64,000 bases of DNA from Bacillus sp. EB106-08-02-XG196 (GTDB lineage: Bacteria; Bacillota; Bacilli; Bacillales; Cytobacillaceae), in contig NZ_JABWSY010000008.1 in the NCBI RefSeq assembly GCF_013396335.1, positions 124,001 through 188,000 of the forward strand, written 5' to 3'. Both the position numbers and the translations under genes were made by a program. This document shows positions 55,206-62,988 of this stretch, piece by piece. The notes below the pieces were generated by a model that did no database searches, was not told where the DNA came from, and saw only the letters and a list, made by a program, of their open reading frames with translations. How positions within the stretch are numbered: the stretch's first letter is position 1; each line of letters opens with the position of its first letter.

Positions 55206-55343
55206 TTACACCTTCATTCGTTCAGGAAGGTTCTGTATCGACTGGACCACCATATCAAGTTTTGACTCGATTCGGTAAAGCAGATAGAGGGTGACGACGA
55301 TCGGGAATCCAACATCACTAATGAAAGGGATAATTTGCTCCAC
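55206..55343 (-). CDS. yvrJ: YvrJ family small membrane protein
   Basis: 45 residues, GTG start at 55343 with GAAAGGAGTG before it. It begins MEQIIPFISDVGFPIVVTLY, one membrane helix, then an amphipathic tail RIESKLDMVVQSIQNLPERM, all typical of YvrJ. It is linked in many spore formers to the two genes that follow upstream (DUF2922 and DUF1659). Function unknown. Confidence 0.88.
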   Translation of the reverse strand: MEQIIPFISDVGFPIVVTLYLLYRIESKLDMVVQSIQNLPERMKV

Positions 55344-55372
55344 TAGAATTCACTCCTTTCGCCAGTATCACC

Positions 55373-55401
55373 GAGGCCGGCTTCTTTTGGAAACCGGCCT
55401 C
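55373..55401. terminator. GC-rich hairpin after the DUF2922 gene
   Basis: GAGGCCGG / CCGGCCTC with a 13-base loop, between DUF2922 and yvrJ. No T run, so it may dampen read-through or protect the upstream mRNA end. Confidence 0.6.
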
Positions 55402-55409
55402 GTACACGA

Positions 55410-55628
55410 TTAAATAATTTCATATTCCGTTACATTGCGGTCAATTACTCGTGCTCCTTTAACAGAAGCATAGTTACCATTAGTAGAAGTGAAAACTCCA
55501 GACGTGATCATTGCTTCCATCGCTACCTTCACCACCGCTCCATCAATCGGTTCCTTCGGATTTTCGATTGATAAACGAGCGGGTTTCCCATATTCCGTAA
55601 CAAACTCCAACTCTAATGTTTTAGCCAT
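55410..55628 (-). CDS. DUF2922 family protein
   Basis: 72 residues from ATG 55628 (GGAGGTGA upstream). It begins MAKTLELEFVTEYGKPARLS and has VVKVAMEAMITSGVFTS, features typical of DUF2922. It is always seen with DUF1659 and YvrJ genes in Bacillus and Clostridium; no function is established. Likely small soluble helical/beta protein. Confidence 0.88.
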   Translation of the reverse strand: MAKTLELEFVTEYGKPARLSIENPKEPIDGAVVKVAMEAMITSGVFTSTNGNYASVKGARVIDRNVTEYEII

Positions 55629-55661
55629 TTCATTCACCTCCTTCTATCATTTATTTTCCGA

Positions 55662-55880
55662 TTACGCTAGTAATTCGGAATTGTCGACCCTCTCCATGCT
55701 GCTGAGAGAATCATTGGATAAGCTGATAACAGCTTGTGCTGCTTGTAGAAGCTGGTCAGCTGTCGCTAACTTTTGAATATTGCTGAAGGTCTTCGCCTTT
55801 AGAATCGGCTTACCGTCATCCTCCATCCCCACCTGGAACACCAAACGCAACTTAGATGTTGCTATAACTGCTTGTGCCAT
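55662..55880 (-). CDS. DUF1659 family protein
   Basis: 72 residues from ATG 55880 (AAAGGAGGTGA upstream). LRLVFQVGMEDDGKPILKAK and TFSNIQKLATADQLLQAAQA identify DUF1659. First gene of the DUF1659-DUF2922-YvrJ unit; probably sporulation-associated, though not proven. Confidence 0.88.
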   Translation of the reverse strand: MAQAVIATSKLRLVFQVGMEDDGKPILKAKTFSNIQKLATADQLLQAAQAVISLSNDSLSSMERVDNSELLA

Positions 55881-56139
55881 CGTAATCACCTCCTTTCACC
55901 CCTTTATATATAGAAAAGGAGGCAAAAAGGACAGGGTCATTGAAAAGAATTTTTTAAAAAGGGATTTTAACTCAATTAGAGTGATGAAATAACAAACTTT
56001 TAGGTTGCTAGAAAGGGGAATTCCTAACTCTTAAAAAGAGGCATTATCGGATAGAATTTACTACTGTCGTCTTTCCACATAAAAAGTACGACTAATGCCT
56101 TGAAAATCCTTAATTGAGTAACTAGCAAAAGTAAAACAA

Positions 56140-56251
56140 GCGGAGATTTTTCGGTTAGATGCAGAATGGAGCTCGTTTCGGGGTAAATAAGGGGAGGTTT
56201 TCCGATTATGCAAAGCAAAACCTCCCATTTTCAAATTTTTCGTATAGGCGG
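56140..56251. repeat. second dispersed repeat (GCGGAG...TATGCAAAGCAAAA)
   Basis: GGGGAGGTTTTCCGATTATG, then CAAAGCAAAACCTCCCATTT and TTCG follow. The same order TATGCAAA-CAAAA-CCCATTTTCA-TTTTCG is present at 60889-60963. It lies directly before the IS3 remnant. Confidence 0.55.
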
Positions 56252-56402
56252 AATCATTTTGAGCGGGAATTAGCTGATTATATTCACTATTACAACCACA
56301 AACGAATGAAGGCGAAATTAAAAGACCTAAGTCCAGTCGAATACAGGACTCAGGTCTTGGAAGCTGCCTAAACTTTTTGTCTAACTTTATTGGGTCAGAT
56401 CA
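56252..56402 (+). pseudogene. 3' end of an IS3-family transposase with IS terminus
   Basis: About 40 codons in frame: [20 protein letters not shown], then [14 protein letters not shown] and stop at 56371. This is the C-terminal end of an IS3/IS150 OrfB (integrase) after the catalytic Glu region. The following TTTTTGTCTAACTTTATTGG and GTCAGATCA match a typical IS3 right end. The rest of the element is gone. Confidence 0.8.
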
Positions 56403-56430
56403 ATACTCCAAAGGTAGGTTTTAGTACTTT

Positions 56431-57153
56431 CTATAATATTTGGTTCAAAAACCTTTTAGTACGTTCATGTTTTGGATTGACAAAGATATCATTTGGATGT
56501 CCTTCTTCAATAATATTTCCGTCTGCAAGCATAATGACTCGGTCCGCCACTTCTTTCGCAAATCCCATTTCATGTGTCACAATCACCATCGTCATCCCGT
56601 CACGTGCCAGATCCTTCATTACCTGCAGCACTTCACCAACAAGCTCAGGGTCCAAAGCTGAGGTCGGCTCATCAAAAAGCATCACTTTTGGTTCCATTGC
56701 TAATGCTCTCGCAATCGCTACCCGCTGCTTTTGCCCGCCGGATAATTGTTCAGGATAGTAGTTGGCTTTATCCTCTAATCCTACCTTTTTAAGAAGGGCA
56801 AGTGCTTTTGAACTCGCTGCTTCCTTTGTTTCATTTCTGACAAAAATCGGGGCTTCGGTAATATTTTCTATTACTGTTTTATGAGGGAAAAGATTAAAAT
56901 GCTGGAACACCATTCCTACCTTTTCTCTTACTTTATTTAAGTTTGTTTTTGCTAGGTCTATGTTTTCAGAATCGATGATAATGTCACCGCGCTCTGCCAC
57001 CTCTAAAAAATTTAGGCAGCGAAGCAGCGTACTTTTACCAGAGCCACTGGCACCGATCAGAACCACTACCTCTTTCTCTTCTACACGTAAATTAATATTT
57101 TTTAATACTACAAGCTTACCAAAGGATTTTGAAAGATTGCTAATTTCAATCAT
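56431..57153 (-). CDS. polar amino-acid ABC transporter ATP-binding protein (lysine importer)
   Basis: 240 residues. Walker [10 protein letters not shown], signature [15 protein letters not shown], Walker [16 protein letters not shown]-loop VTHEMGFA, all typical of GlnQ/HisP-type subunits. Overlaps the permease stop by four bases. The shared leader with a lysine riboswitch implies lysine import. Confidence 0.93.
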   Translation of the reverse strand: MIEISNLSKSFGKLVVLKNINLRVEEKEVVVLIGASGSGKSTLLRCLNFLEVAERGDIIIDSENIDLAKTNLNKVREKVGMVFQHFNLFPHKTVIENITEAPIFVRNETKEAASSKALALLKKVGLEDKANYYPEQLSGGQKQRVAIARALAMEPKVMLFDEPTSALDPELVGEVLQVMKDLARDGMTMVIVTHEMGFAKEVADRVIMLADGNIIEEGHPNDIFVNPKHERTKRFLNQIL

Positions 57154-57833
57154 GCGATCACGCCCTCCTTAGGTTTACTGACATCCATTTTCTTTTCAAT
57201 TCGATTCGCAGCCCATGTGAAAATCAGAACGATAACCAAATAATAGACTCCTACAACAAAATACGTTTCAAAAGGCATATAGTTTTCCCCCTGGACACTA
57301 AGAGCCGTGTTATATAGGTCCGTCACGGCAATATATGCAACAAGGGAAGAATCTTTTAAGCCAATAATAAACTGATTGGCTAAGGACGGAATTGCTCTTT
57401 TGAAAGCCTGTGGAAAAATAATTCTCCGCATCGAAAGAGAGTAGGACATTCCGAGTGACCTAGCCGCTTCCATCTGTCCGCGATCAATGGATTGCACAGC
57501 TCCTCTAAAAATTTCCGCAATGTAGGCTCCCGTATGAACACCTAATGCCAGAGCCCCTGCCGTGAAGCTGTCTAGGTTCACGATATTGGCAAGTCCATAA
57601 TAAAGGAACATGATCTGAACAATGAGAGGCGTTCCACGAATAATGCCGATGTAGATATCCGCAATACGATTTAGTATTTTACTAGAGGAAATCTTAAAGC
57701 CCGCGAAAATAACGCCAATCACCATCGCAAATAATAGCGAGATTGCCGTTATGGCGATCGTCATCCAAGAAGCTTTCAAAAAGGCAATTCCATGTTCACT
57801 AAAAATACTCATAATATTTTCAACAAAAACCAC
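57150..57833 (-). CDS. polar amino-acid ABC transporter permease (lysine importer)
   Basis: 227 residues, five membrane segments, GTG start at 57833 behind GGAGG. The HisM/GlnP-type EAA loop reads [20 protein letters not shown] and [13 protein letters not shown] follows. It forms the homodimeric pore of the importer. The gap to the binding protein is 71 bp. Confidence 0.92.
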   Translation of the reverse strand: MVFVENIMSIFSEHGIAFLKASWMTIAITAISLLFAMVIGVIFAGFKISSSKILNRIADIYIGIIRGTPLIVQIMFLYYGLANIVNLDSFTAGALALGVHTGAYIAEIFRGAVQSIDRGQMEAARSLGMSYSLSMRRIIFPQAFKRAIPSLANQFIIGLKDSSLVAYIAVTDLYNTALSVQGENYMPFETYFVVGVYYLVIVLIFTWAANRIEKKMDVSKPKEGVIA

Positions 57834-57904
57834 AATGCGTACCTCCTTCTTTGAATAGTGAAGGCACCCACATTAGGTGCTTTCACTAAAGTATTTTTCC
57901 AATC

Positions 57905-58699
57905 TTATTTTTCCATGATGTTGGTATTAAACCATTTCATACTGATTTTTTCATACGTACCATCGTCAATCATAGATTGGATGGCCTCGTTGATTTTATC
58001 AGCAAGCTCTTTGTTTCCTTCAGCAACTGCTACACTTACACGGTCTTCATTCAATAAATCGCCAATTTCCTTTATTTTCAAGCTTTTTTCATTTTTGGCA
58101 CTAACACCAACAATTTTATCCGTGATCACGGCATCTAAACGGCCAAGCGCCAAATCTTGAAGAGCGTTTACGTCTGTTGGATAGCCTTTTACTTGATCAG
58201 ATAAATCCTCAGCCATATCCTTCCATGTGCTGGCTTGAATGACCCCGATACTTTTACCCTTCAAATCTTCCTTTGATTGAATATCCGTATTGCCTTCCGC
58301 TACAAAAATCTGTGCACCAGATAGATAATAGGGATTGGTGAAATCAACTTGCTTATCACGCTCAGGTGTAGCAGTCATACTTCCAATAATGGCATCATAT
58401 TTCTTTGCCTTCAATCCTTGGATAATCGTTTCCCATGGATTTGTTACAGGGTTTGCTTCAAGCCCAATTCTCTTAGCAATTTCTGTTCCAATTTCAACAT
58501 CAAATCCAGTCAATTTACCGTCCTTCTTAAAGTTTAACGGTGGATATTGTCCTGTCATGGAGAATGTTAACGCTCCTTTTTCCACTAACTCAAGCTTCCC
58601 CTCATTTGCCTTTGCTTCCTTTTCCCCATCTGCCTTCTCAGTGCCGCAAGCAGATAAAATCAACATCATTGTTGCTAATAAAAATACAAACTTTTTCAT
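57905..58699 (-). CDS. solute-binding lipoprotein, polar amino-acid type (lysine importer)
   Basis: 264 residues. Lipobox LSAC, Cys18. SBP family 3 features: LTFSMTGQYPPLNFKKDGKL, GFDVEIGTEIAKRIGL and AIIGSMTATPERDKQVDFTN. The family binds polar amino acids; lysine is predicted because the mRNA leader is a lysine riboswitch. GGGGGG before the ATG. Confidence 0.92.
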   Translation of the reverse strand: MKKFVFLLATMMLILSACGTEKADGEKEAKANEGKLELVEKGALTFSMTGQYPPLNFKKDGKLTGFDVEIGTEIAKRIGLEANPVTNPWETIIQGLKAKKYDAIIGSMTATPERDKQVDFTNPYYLSGAQIFVAEGNTDIQSKEDLKGKSIGVIQASTWKDMAEDLSDQVKGYPTDVNALQDLALGRLDAVITDKIVGVSAKNEKSLKIKEIGDLLNEDRVSVAVAEGNKELADKINEAIQSMIDDGTYEKISMKWFNTNIMEK

Positions 58700-58727
58700 A
58701 AATATTCCCCCCTAGTTAATAAAAAAA

Positions 58728-58752
58728 CACCGTCAAGGTAAATTTGACGGTG
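58728..58752 (-). terminator. riboswitch terminator of the lysine importer
   Basis: CACCGTCAA / TTGACGGTG stem with seven Ts on the minus strand, between the aptamer and the binding-protein gene. Confidence 0.9.
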
Positions 58753-58779
58753 TTCTGTACACCCTCATCGATTAGCATT

Positions 58780-58962
58780 GGTGAAGATAGTTCTCCACAA
58801 TTCCAAGGAACTGTGACAGTTCTGCCCCTATTCGAGTGCAGACCCAGCTTTCTGAAAGAGGTGATTTTCAGAAGCTTCGGCGATTGATCCTTTTTCCTAT
58901 TTTCATAGATTTCACAGAATCTCCAATAGGATACTAATAACAATCGCGACCTCTACCCCATC
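58780..58962 (-). ncRNA. lysine riboswitch (L box)
   Basis: On the minus strand: GGGGTAGAGGTCGCGATTG, TTAGTATCC, GATTCTGTGAAA, ATCGCCGAAGC, CTGGGTCTGCA, GGCAGAACTGTCACAG, and the closing GGAGAACTATCTTCACC pairs with the start. The order and the CGCCGAAGC and GGGTCTGCA-type junction cores match the L box. Paired with the terminator at 58728-58752 it should switch off the importer when lysine is high. Confidence 0.88.
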
Positions 58963-59078
58963 TAATGCTTAAAGATGAGGATTTTATATTTAGTTTAACG
59001 AAACTTTCTTAAGTATAAATAAATATTCTAACAAGTGCAATAATAATTTTAGTTGAATTTTTATCCAATTTAAAAGAC

Positions 59079-59107
59079 TTGACGGGTTTTATCTTCTGAG
59101 ATACATT
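59079..59107 (+). promoter_or_regulatory. sigma-A-like promoter of rocB
   Basis: TTGACG, 17 bases, TACATT, 40 bp before the ATG at 59148. Good -35, acceptable -10. Confidence 0.55.
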
Positions 59108-59147
59108 TTTTTTAAATACTATTTTACTAGAAAAGAAGGTCAGGCGT

Positions 59148-60800
59148 ATGTTGCAATGTCGTGAGGATGTGCTGACATTCACGAAACAGCTCGTAAACAT
59201 TGAAAGTGTCGTTAATACCGATGGCGAAAAGGCCATTGCTCAGTCTTTATATTCTATGATTTCCTCTATGCCCTATTTTTCACAAAACCCTAGCCACTTA
59301 GTTTTAGAACAAACACTTAACGATGATCAAGAGCGTTATAATGTTCTTGCTTTTGTTAAAGGCAAAAAGGGAAATAGCAGCCGTACGGTGATTTTGATGG
59401 GTCATATTGACACGGTTGGAATTGATGATTTTAACCAATTAAAAGACAAGGCTTGCTTCCCTGACGAACTAATGGAATCACTGAAACAGGAACAGCTGCC
59501 AGCTGCTGCGAAAGAACATTTAGATTCGGGGGATTGGTTATTTGGCCGCGGCGTCCTTGATATGAAAAGCGGGGTTGCCAGTCACTTATATCTCTTAAAC
59601 TATTATTCTCAGCATCCTGAAGAATTAGAAGGAAACATTGTTCTCTTATCGGAATGTGACGAGGAGGACAGTTCACACGGTGTTCTTTCCGCTTTGAAAA
59701 CATTGAAACGCTGGAGAAGTGAACATGGTTTTGACTATGCAGCCGCGATTAATGCGGATTTCGTTTCACCAAGATATGAAGGCGACGAAAATCGCTACAT
59801 CTACAAGGGGACCGTTGGAAAGCTTCTGCCATCCTTCTTTATTACGGGAGCAGAAACGCATGTAGGCTCAGCCTTTGAGGGACTCGATCCAAACTTTATT
59901 GCCGCCGAGCTGACAAGGCAAATTAATTACAATCCGGAGCTTTGTAACGAAGCGTTTGGTGAGACGACCGTGCCCCCTGTTTCGTTAAAACAAACGGATT
60001 TAAAGCCATCTTATACCGTTCAAACCGCCTTAGCTGCCTATGTTTATTACAATTTCTTTATTCATTCCTGGTCTCCAAAGGACGTGCTTGAAAAATTAAG
60101 GGAACAAGCGATGATTGCTTTTACCAATGCCCTTACTTCCTTCGAAGAAAGGTATAAACAATACAGCACATTGAGCGGCGAACCATATTTACAGCATCCT
60201 TGGAAACCTAGGGTATTGACGTACGAGGAAATGGAACAATTATTGGTCGATGAGAACGGCGAAACATTTACCGCACATATGAGTCAATTTAAAGAAAAGC
60301 TTTTAAAAAATACGGAACTAGATACGCGCATGTTTGCGGCAAAAGTGGTAGAGGAAGCTTGGAAATGGATGAAGGATAAAAATCCAGCCATTATTCTGTT
60401 TTACTCATCCCTGTACTCTCCACGGATTGAATTGACAGGGAAAACAACGGACGAGCTTGCTTTAATTACTTCATTGGATGAAGCCGTGGAAGAACTACAA
60501 CCATACTATCAATATCCGATTGTAACACGTAACTTTTTCCCTTATATCTCTGATATGAGTTTTGTTGCTCTTAGTGATGACGAAGCCGGTATTAATGCCG
60601 AATCGAACAATAACCCTGGCTGGGGCACCAAGCTCTTCGTAGACTATCAAGACATTCGCGATATCAATGTACCAGTCATCAATATCGGCCCTTATGGCTT
60701 AGATGCTCACAAGAAACTTGAAAGACTGGAAATGACTTACTCATTTGAAATCGTACCAAATCTAACACACCTCGTGATTCAAAAACTATTAAATCATTGA
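59148..60800 (+). CDS. rocB: RocB-like M20 peptidase/deacylase (arginine utilisation)
   Basis: 550 residues, near the length of B. subtilis RocB. Metal motifs: His in ILMGHIDTVG, Asp in FGRGVLDMKSGVAS, and the Glu-Glu pair ECDEEDSSHG. RocB is part of arginine/ornithine use in Bacillus but its exact reaction is not settled. Here it stands alone with its own promoter and terminator, without rocA, rocC or rocD nearby. Ribosome site AGAAGG. Confidence 0.9.
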   Translation: MLQCREDVLTFTKQLVNIESVVNTDGEKAIAQSLYSMISSMPYFSQNPSHLVLEQTLNDDQERYNVLAFVKGKKGNSSRTVILMGHIDTVGIDDFNQLKDKACFPDELMESLKQEQLPAAAKEHLDSGDWLFGRGVLDMKSGVASHLYLLNYYSQHPEELEGNIVLLSECDEEDSSHGVLSALKTLKRWRSEHGFDYAAAINADFVSPRYEGDENRYIYKGTVGKLLPSFFITGAETHVGSAFEGLDPNFIAAELTRQINYNPELCNEAFGETTVPPVSLKQTDLKPSYTVQTALAAYVYYNFFIHSWSPKDVLEKLREQAMIAFTNALTSFEERYKQYSTLSGEPYLQHPWKPRVLTYEEMEQLLVDENGETFTAHMSQFKEKLLKNTELDTRMFAAKVVEEAWKWMKDKNPAIILFYSSLYSPRIELTGKTTDELALITSLDEAVEELQPYYQYPIVTRNFFPYISDMSFVALSDDEAGINAESNNNPGWGTKLFVDYQDIRDINVPVINIGPYGLDAHKKLERLEMTYSFEIVPNLTHLVIQKLLNH

Positions 60801-60804
60801 ACCA

Positions 60805-60834
60805 AAAAGCCTGTAGATTAGTCTACAGGCTTTT
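60805..60834. terminator. intrinsic terminator of rocB
   Basis: AAAGCCTGTAGA / TCTACAGGCTTT, bidirectional, 5 bp after the stop. Confidence 0.9.
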
Positions 60835-60845
60835 AGCTATTCGGT

Positions 60846-60870
60846 GCCATGGGGACGGTTCTCTTGGATT
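60846..60870. repeat. palindromic repeat, left-arm fragment
   Basis: GCCATGGGGACGGTTCTCTTGG without a right arm; the second dispersed repeat starts about 20 bp later and may have replaced it. Confidence 0.75.
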
Positions 60871-60888
60871 AATTTCATTTTGCCCCGG

Positions 60889-60963
60889 GCCGCTTATGCA
60901 AATCAAAATCACCCATTTTCACGGTTTTCGAGTCATTAAGCGGAATTTCTCCGTCTATTTATC
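60889..60963. repeat. second dispersed repeat, copy 2
   Basis: CGCTTATGCAAATCAAAATC, then CCCATTTTCACGGTTTTCG, then AAGCGGAATTTCTCCG. Shared with 56140-56251 and, in reverse complement, 28703-28730. It is sandwiched between two palindromic repeat pieces. Confidence 0.6.
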
Positions 60964-60978
60964 AGACCGGGGTCTGAA

Positions 60979-61040
60979 CCGCAGGGACGGTTCTCATGCC
61001 TTTTTATGGTTAGCAGAGACCACAAGAACCGTCCCCATGG
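60979..61040. repeat. palindromic repeat, complete copy
   Basis: CGCAGGGACGGTTCTCATGCC and GAGACCACAAGAACCGTCCCCATGG, ending 5 bp before the ROK kinase stop. Confidence 0.88.
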
Positions 61041-61044
61041 AAAT

Positions 61045-61932
61045 CTACGAAACTTTTTCCTGATAGGCTGTTGCACCAAGTGCAATGGCCCCGGTCAGCC
61101 CGGCTTTGTCTCCTAGCTGCGGCAGAACAATGTATTGATCAATTTTTTCCTTTGATAATTCTGAAACAGGAACGTATCCATTTAACAGTTCCCGTACACG
61201 GTCACGAACGAGCGGCAGCAGTTGTTCTTGTTTTGAAACGCCTCCGCCGACGATGATTTTCTTAGGAGACAGGATTAAGATATAATTCATTAGCGCCTGC
61301 GCTAAATAATAGGCTTCTAGCTCCCACACTTCATTTTTCTCTGTGAGCAGCTGCCCCTTTTGATTCCATCTTTTTTCAATGGCTGGTCCAGCCGCCATCC
61401 CTTCTAGACAATCTCCATGGTACGGGCATGCCCCCTCAAAGTGATCATCAGGATGACGTCTAACAAGGATATGCCCCATTTCCGGATGCGTAAGTCCCTG
61501 CAGAAGCTTTCCGCCGATAACGGCTCCTACTCCTATACCCGTTCCAACCGTCATGTAGACACAGCTATCCATGCCTTGAGCTGCCCCCCAGGTGTTTTCT
61601 GCTAATGCCGCTGCTGTTACATCGGTGTGAAATCCAACGGGAACCTGGAAATGCTTCTTTATTTCGCCTACTATGTTGTAATTTTTCCAAGGAAGCTTTG
61701 GTGTTTCCGTAATGAACCCAAAGGTTGGGCTTTCAGGATCGACATCGATGGGCCCAAAGGAACCAACTCCGATTCCCTCTAGTTTTTTACCTTGAAAAAA
61801 TTCAATCACTTTCGGCATCGTTTCCTCAGGCACCGTTGTTGGAATAGTAATTTGTTCAAGGATTTCTCCTTTGTCATTTCCAATCCCGCAAACAAATTTC
61901 GTTCCACCTGCTTCAATTCCACCAAATAGCAT
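61045..61932 (-). CDS. gmuE: ROK-family fructokinase/mannose kinase (GmuE/YdhR-like)
   Basis: 295 residues from ATG 61932 (AAGGTG upstream; a GTG three codons earlier is possible). ATP loop GGIEAGGTKFVCGIG at the start, substrate block FHTDVTAAALAENTWGAAQG with catalytic Asp, and a zinc site HPEMGHILVRRHPDDHFEG followed by CPYHGDCLEG. In B. subtilis GmuE phosphorylates fructose/mannose released from glucomannan. Its neighbours here are a sugar dehydrogenase and a beta-mannosidase, which supports a mannoside role. Confidence 0.9.
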   Translation of the reverse strand: MLFGGIEAGGTKFVCGIGNDKGEILEQITIPTTVPEETMPKVIEFFQGKKLEGIGVGSFGPIDVDPESPTFGFITETPKLPWKNYNIVGEIKKHFQVPVGFHTDVTAAALAENTWGAAQGMDSCVYMTVGTGIGVGAVIGGKLLQGLTHPEMGHILVRRHPDDHFEGACPYHGDCLEGMAAGPAIEKRWNQKGQLLTEKNEVWELEAYYLAQALMNYILILSPKKIIVGGGVSKQEQLLPLVRDRVRELLNGYVPVSELSKEKIDQYIVLPQLGDKAGLTGAIALGATAYQEKVS

Positions 61933-61968
61933 GGCGTTCACCTTACCTTTCTATATCAAACTATACCT

Positions 61969-62976
61969 CTAACCCTGATGAACAATGATCCCCTTCATGA
62001 CGTTCAGTTTCGGGTATTCATTCATGACAGTTGGCAGCTCTTCAAGACCAAATGTGTGGCTTAGCAGTGGTTTGATTTGAATCCTGCCCTGCTGCACGAG
62101 TGCGATAGCTTGGTCATGTGTATGCGGGTTAATAAACGAACCTTTGATAGTCAGCTCTTTAGAAAAGATCTCAAAAGGGCTCACTTCGATTTTCGCATCA
62201 GGGGCAGAGACACCAAATAGTAACACCGTTCCACCTTTTTTCGCCATCTGCACCGCTTGCGTCATACTATCTTTTCTTCCCACACATTCAATCACAATAT
62301 CATACCTGCCGGCTCCACGCTCAGTAAGCTCCGCAGGCGTAACGGTTTCAGATGCACCCATTTGAAGCGCTAATGAATGTTTTGACAAATCTGGCTCACT
62401 GACAACAATGGGCGCTCCACCGTACATCTTCGCCATTTGCAGCATCATTAAACCAATATAACCGCCGCCGATCACTAACACCGAAGCACCTGGCCAAATG
62501 TTTATTTGCTGAAAACCATGCAGCACACATCCAAGAGGCTCAATCATCGCTCCTTCTTCATAAGAAAGTTCATCAGGAAGGATATAGCAATTTGCTGCTG
62601 GAACGGTACAATATTCACCCATTCCACCATCACGGGTCACACCAACGGCTTGAAGATGGTTACAAAGGTACGGCCGGCCGCCACGACAATAATCACACTC
62701 GCCGCAATAAATATTCGGATCGATGGAAACACGGTCCCCAGCCTTTAGCGCCCTAACCTTGTCGCCAACCTGAACCACTTCCCCTGCTAATTCATGTCCA
62801 AGTACAATCGGATATTGAACCTCAGCAGAACCCGGCTGCCCATGATAAATATGCTGATCTGTCCCGCATATACCGCAAGCCTTTACCTCTATAACCACTT
62901 CATGATCCAACGGAACCGGGATAGACAATTCTTTCACATTTAATTCTAGTTTATTTGTTAATACAGCAGCTTTCAT
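61969..62976 (-). CDS. zinc-dependent medium-chain alcohol/polyol dehydrogenase
   Basis: 335 residues from ATG 62976 (GGTGGAG upstream; a GTG at 62988 directly follows the mannosidase stop). Catalytic zinc residues Cys37-His58-Glu59 type in CGICGTDQHI and LGHELAGEV; the structural zinc Cys set CGECDYCRGGRPYLC is complete. NAD site VLVIGGGYIGLMM. It most likely oxidises a sugar or polyol arising from mannoside breakdown; substrate unknown. It is 28-40 bp upstream of the kinase. Confidence 0.92.
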   Translation of the reverse strand: MKAAVLTNKLELNVKELSIPVPLDHEVVIEVKACGICGTDQHIYHGQPGSAEVQYPIVLGHELAGEVVQVGDKVRALKAGDRVSIDPNIYCGECDYCRGGRPYLCNHLQAVGVTRDGGMGEYCTVPAANCYILPDELSYEEGAMIEPLGCVLHGFQQINIWPGASVLVIGGGYIGLMMLQMAKMYGGAPIVVSEPDLSKHSLALQMGASETVTPAELTERGAGRYDIVIECVGRKDSMTQAVQMAKKGGTVLLFGVSAPDAKIEVSPFEIFSKELTIKGSFINPHTHDQAIALVQQGRIQIKPLLSHTFGLEELPTVMNEYPKLNVMKGIIVHQG

Positions 62977-62988
62977 CCTACACTCCAC

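Noticed and set aside
56159..56371. A 70-codon intact gene at the IS3 remnant
   Set aside because: The first 30 codons come from the adjacent dispersed repeat; only the last 40 match a transposase, so it is a fragment.
59009..59236. A minus-strand frame over the rocB start
   Set aside because: It overlaps the well-supported rocB start and promoter and has no ribosome site or homology.
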